From: CAVVSD01 sp963750895
Lineage (GTDB): Bacteria > Actinomycetota > Thermoleophilia > Solirubrobacterales > Solirubrobacteraceae
Assembly (NCBI GenBank): GCA_963750895.1
Contig: CAVVSD010000007.1
Coordinates: 186,001 to 250,000, forward strand
Length of the DNA stretch: 64,000 nt
Direction of reading: 5' to 3'
The notes below the pieces were generated by a model. The model ran no database searches. It worked only from the letters and a program-made list of their open reading frames with translations, and was not told the DNA's origin. Of this stretch, positions 61,338 to 64,000 are shown one piece after another (positions within the stretch are counted from its first letter, which is position 1; each line of letters begins with the position of its first letter). Position numbers and translations under genes: made by a program.

Positions 61338-61519
61338 GCGACCGCCACCTGCGGCTCCTGCGCGCGGTCGCCAAGCGTCGCCGCGAGGACGTCGACCGGC
61401 ACGACGACGACGAACCGGTCTCGCGCGCCCAGGAGCAGGACGAGGAGCGCGCCGCCGCGGTGACGAACGCGAGGCTCACCGCGTCCGAAGCCCGTCGCCG
61501 GCGGCCCTCCGAGGACTAG
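61334..61519 (+). CDS. Small charged hypothetical protein coupled to the zinc ribbon
   Basis: 61 residues, 'VSDRHLRLLRAVAKRRREDV' then 'ARLTASEARRRRPSED', rich in Arg, Asp and Glu and probably helical or disordered. The 4-base GTGA overlap with the zinc-ribbon gene is the main evidence that it is real. No family recognised. Confidence 0.5.
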   Translation: MSDRHLRLLRAVAKRRREDVDRHDDDEPVSRAQEQDEERAAAVTNARLTASEARRRRPSED

Positions 61520-61577
61520 CGGGCGCGCTCCCACTCGATCCGGGATGAGTCCGGCGACGACGGCAGGTCTGCACACC

Positions 61578-62324
61578 ATGACCCTTCCCCGGATCGCCGG
61601 ACGTGACGAGTGGCTCGCAGCCCGCACGGAGCTGCTCGAGCAGGAGAAGCGCCTGACCCGCGAGCGCGACGCCCTGAACACCAGGCGGCGCGAGCTGCCC
61701 ATGGTCGAGATCGAGAAGAGCTACCGGTTCGAGGGGCCGGGCGGCCCGGCGAGCCTGTCCGACCTCTTCGAGGGCCGCCGCCAGCTCATCGTCTGCCACT
61801 TCATGTTCAAGCCCGAGTGGGAGGACGGCTGCCCGAGCTGCACGGCGGGCGCCGACAACGTCGCGGAGGGCACGCGCCGCCAGCTCGAGGTGCGCGACAC
61901 CACGCTCGCGTACGTCTCCCGCGCCCCACTCGAGAAGCTCGAGCGCTACAAGGCCAAGCGGGGCTGGACGTTCCCGTGGTACTCGTCGTTCGGCAGCGAC
62001 TTCAACCACGACTTCGGCGTCACGGTCGACGAGTCGGTCGCGCCGGCTGCGTACAACTACAAGACGCGCGAGGAGCACGAGGCGGCGGGCACCGGCTACT
62101 ACTTCGAGGGCGAGCAGCCGATCGAGCAGCCGGGCGTGAGCTGCTTCCTGCGGGTCGACGACCGCGTGTTCCACACGTACTCGTCGTTCGGGCGTGGCGG
62201 CGAGTGGACCGGCGGCTCCTACGCGTTCCTGGACCTGACGGCGCTCGGCCGCCAGGAGGACTGGGAGGAGCCGAAGGGCCGCGCGGAGAGCGCCCGCGAG
62301 GCCGCGCCGAACTTCCTGACGTGA
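61578..62324 (+). CDS. DUF899 thioredoxin-like protein
   Basis: A 248-residue DUF899 protein: 'LPRIAGRDEWLAARTELLEQ', 'LPMVEIEKSYRFEGPGG', 'LIVCHFMFKPEWEDGCPSCT' and 'WTFPWYSSFGSDFNHDFGVT'. The fold is thioredoxin-like, with the pair in 'GCPSCT' as the putative redox site. The enzymatic role is unproven. ATG 61578 gives the usual family N terminus; ATG 61545 would add 11 residues. Its stop is one base from the convergent CoA-transferase stop. Confidence 0.87.
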   Translation: MTLPRIAGRDEWLAARTELLEQEKRLTRERDALNTRRRELPMVEIEKSYRFEGPGGPASLSDLFEGRRQLIVCHFMFKPEWEDGCPSCTAGADNVAEGTRRQLEVRDTTLAYVSRAPLEKLERYKAKRGWTFPWYSSFGSDFNHDFGVTVDESVAPAAYNYKTREEHEAAGTGYYFEGEQPIEQPGVSCFLRVDDRVFHTYSSFGRGGEWTGGSYAFLDLTALGRQEDWEEPKGRAESAREAAPNFLT

Positions 62325-62325
62325 C

Positions 62326-63537
62326 CTACCGGGCGACCTGCTGGCCGAACGCGCCCGCCTCGCGCAGCGCGGCGGTCTGCTCGTCGCTGTAGCCGAGCAG
62401 CTCGCGCAGGAGGTCGTCGGTGTGCTCGCCGAGCAACGGCGCGCGCGACGGCTCGGGGAGCTCGCCGGACAGGCGCAGCGGCGAGGCGGCCTGGCGGACG
62501 GTGCCGAGGTTCGGGTGCTCGTAGGAGACGACACCGTCGCGCGCGAGCGTCTGCGGGTCCTCGAGGGCCTCGGCGACGTCGTTGACGCGGCCGACGGGGA
62601 CGCCCGCGTCGACGAGCAGCCTGAGCCAGTGGTCGGACGGCTGCGAGGCGAACACGGCGTCGAGGTCGGCGAGGAGCGCGTCGCGGTGCTCGTCGCGCGC
62701 CGCGAAGCTCGCGTAGCGGGGATCCTCGAGCAGGTCGGGGCGCTCGATCGCCGTGCACAGATCGCGCCAGAAGCGCTCCTTGCCCGCGGCGATCGTGATG
62801 TGGCCGTCGGCGGTGGCGAACGCCTGGAAGGGCACGATCGACGGGTGTGCGCTGTTGGCGCGCCGCGGGGTGACGAACCCGTGCGTGGCGGCCCACGTGC
62901 CGACGTACATGAGCTCGCTCAGGGCGGTCTCGAAGAGCGAGACGTCGGCGTCGCAGCCCTCGCCGTCGCGGCCCGCGCGGTGGATGCCGGCGAGCATCGC
63001 GATCGCCGCGACGTACCCCCCGGACAGGTCCACGAGCGACAGGCCGCTCTTCGTGGGCGGCCCGGCGGGGTCGCCGGTCAGGCTCATCCAGCCCGCCATG
63101 GCCTGGATGATGTAGTCGTAGCCGGCCTCCCTGACGCGCGGGCCGCTCATCCCGAAGCCGCTGAGCGAGACGCAGACGATGCGCGGGTTGACCTCGCGCA
63201 GGGCGTCGTAGGTCAGGCCGAGCTTGGCCGGACCGTCCCCGCGGAGGTTCGAGAACACGGCGTCGGACGCGCGCACGAGGTCGTGGAAGACGGCGCGGCC
63301 CTCCTCGCTGCGCAGGTCGAGCGCCAGGCTCTTCTTGCCGCGGTTGAACGTCTCGAAGAAGAGCGAGTCCTGGCCCTCCTGGAACGGCGGCACGTAGCGG
63401 CCGACGTCACCGGCGTTGCCGGGATCCTCGATCTTGATGATCTCCGCGCCCAGGTCGGCCAGCTGCAGCGTCGCCCACGGGCCCGCGCCGAACTGCTCCA
63501 CCGCGAGGACGCGGACTCCCTCCAGAGGCATCGCCAT
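62326..63537 (-). CDS. Class III CoA-transferase (CaiB/BaiF family)
   Basis: A 403-residue enzyme: 'LEGVRVLAVEQFGAGPWATL', 'GAEIIKIEDPGNAGDVGRYV', 'FFETFNRGKKSLALDLRSEE', 'VSLSGFGMSGPRVREAGYDY' and 'GCDADVSLFETALSELMYVG', the last holding the Asp that forms the acyl anhydride. It moves CoA between carboxylic acids. ATG 63537 was chosen; the second ATG 63531 would cost two residues. Divergent from an MmgE/PrpD gene, hinting at a methylcitrate/itaconate-like or other dicarboxylate pathway. Confidence 0.92.
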   Translation of the reverse strand: MAMPLEGVRVLAVEQFGAGPWATLQLADLGAEIIKIEDPGNAGDVGRYVPPFQEGQDSLFFETFNRGKKSLALDLRSEEGRAVFHDLVRASDAVFSNLRGDGPAKLGLTYDALREVNPRIVCVSLSGFGMSGPRVREAGYDYIIQAMAGWMSLTGDPAGPPTKSGLSLVDLSGGYVAAIAMLAGIHRAGRDGEGCDADVSLFETALSELMYVGTWAATHGFVTPRRANSAHPSIVPFQAFATADGHITIAAGKERFWRDLCTAIERPDLLEDPRYASFAARDEHRDALLADLDAVFASQPSDHWLRLLVDAGVPVGRVNDVAEALEDPQTLARDGVVSYEHPNLGTVRQAASPLRLSGELPEPSRAPLLGEHTDDLLRELLGYSDEQTAALREAGAFGQQVAR

Positions 63538-63598
63538 GGCGGCGATGCTACCAATGGGCATAGGTCAGACACATCGCCGGACGTGGCATCATCAGGAC

Positions 63599-64000
63599 AT
63601 GACGATCGAGACCGAGCAGCGGGCCGCGGCGCAGGAGCTCGCGGCCTGGACGTCGTCCCTCCAACTCGCCGACGTACCCGCCGAAGTACGCGCGGTCGCG
63701 CGCGAGCACATCCTCGACGCGCTGGGCTGCGGGCTCGCCGCGCTGGGCGTCGGGGAGGCCCTCCCCGGACTCGCCGTGGCGGAGGACGCAGGGTCGGGTC
63801 CCTCCAGCGCGATCGGCCGCGCGGACCGCGTCCCGGCGGCCGCCGCGGCGCTCGCCAACGGCATGCTGTGCCACGGCCTCGACTTCGACGACACGCACGA
63901 GGCGTCGATCGCCCACGTGGCGACGGTCGTCGTCCCCGCGGCGATCGCGGCCGCTGAGGCCGTCGGCGCGACGGGCGCGCAGACCCTCGCCGCGATCGTC
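63599..64000 (+). CDS. MmgE/PrpD-family protein, N-terminal part
   Basis: The frame is open to the right edge of the window; 134 codons are visible. 'MTIETEQRAAAQELAAWTSS', 'EHILDALGCGLAALGVGEAL' and 'NGMLCHGLDFDDTHEASIAH' match the N-terminal helical domain of MmgE/PrpD enzymes (2-methylcitrate dehydratase, cis-aconitate decarboxylase and relatives). The DFDD..HE stretch is family-typical. It probably dehydrates or decarboxylates a tricarboxylate-like acid. The next gene over is the divergent CoA-transferase. Confidence 0.85.
   Translation, partial: MTIETEQRAAAQELAAWTSSLQLADVPAEVRAVAREHILDALGCGLAALGVGEALPGLAVAEDAGSGPSSAIGRADRVPAAAAALANGMLCHGLDFDDTHEASIAHVATVVVPAAIAAAEAVGATGAQTLAAIV

Noticed and set aside
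1..64000. CRISPR arrays, rRNA operons, full tRNA genes or riboswitches
   Set aside because: No regularly spaced direct repeats, conserved rRNA segments or complete tRNA folds were seen in any intergenic gap; no gap exceeds 300 bases.

Overview
The window is 64 kb of very GC-rich DNA with dense, mostly operonic genes, many GTG starts and frequent 4-base ATGA/GTGA/TGATG gene overlaps. Its content includes LAL-type LuxR, BTAD/SARP and FadR-type GntR regulators, NarL-type sensor kinases, and DUF4242, DUF6529-like and DUF899 proteins. All this points to a high-GC actinobacterium, and the gene style reminds me of Solirubrobacterales/Thermoleophilia. That placement is an inference; no rRNA or tRNA gene is present to anchor it.

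Layout. 0-3 kb: the C-terminal part of a large LuxR regulator and a frameshifted sigma-70 factor. 3-9.6 kb: the first of three MetE-like methyltransferases, a small alpha-beta-barrel protein, a GNAT-MFS pair, a phosphate transporter (Pit) with a small partner, and an AraC regulator. 9.6-13.7 kb: a RidA / CCG-domain (HdrB-like) / SDR operon, a methyltransferase, a FitAB/VapBC-like toxin-antitoxin pair and an AbiEi-like fragment. 13.7-34.2 kb: a large catabolic island. It holds two more MetE-like enzymes, three fumarylacetoacetate hydrolase (FAH) family proteins, two cyclase-family hydrolases, two ACMSD-like amidohydrolases, an extradiol dioxygenase, an HsaA-like flavin monooxygenase, a FAD monooxygenase, a beta-keto acid cleavage enzyme, a complete RbsABC-like importer and three GntR regulators. 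34.4-37.5 kb: a heavily frameshifted PLD-helicase-DUF3427 gene, a possible defence gene. 37.5-48.4 kb: a secreted hydrolase, an ABC-2 exporter with a two-component system, a universal stress protein, DUF4242, a BTAD regulator, an orphan PAS-GAF kinase and a CBS protein. 48.5-51.1 kb: an SDR, DUF1330, small membrane proteins and DUF429. 51.1-59.7 kb: recC-recB-recD. 59.7-64 kb: DedA, CspA, small proteins, DUF899, a class III CoA-transferase and the start of an MmgE/PrpD gene.

How it works together. The catabolic island reads as an uptake and meta-cleavage route for an aromatic, perhaps methoxylated, compound. An ABC importer, ring hydroxylation by flavoenzymes, extradiol ring opening, and then hydrolysis by FAH, cyclase and amidohydrolase enzymes would follow in order. 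Near-identical operator-like words (TTGGATGCAA or TTTGGATACA and their complements) sit at four separate promoters. At three of these they overlap a predicted -10 or -35 element. This suggests one regulon under the FadR-type GntR proteins encoded beside them. The role of the three MetE-like proteins there is the most intriguing open point.

About fifteen genes are broken by single-base indels that leave the protein motifs intact on both sides. Many are probably base-calling errors, but the density between 33.7 and 37.5 kb is exceptional.
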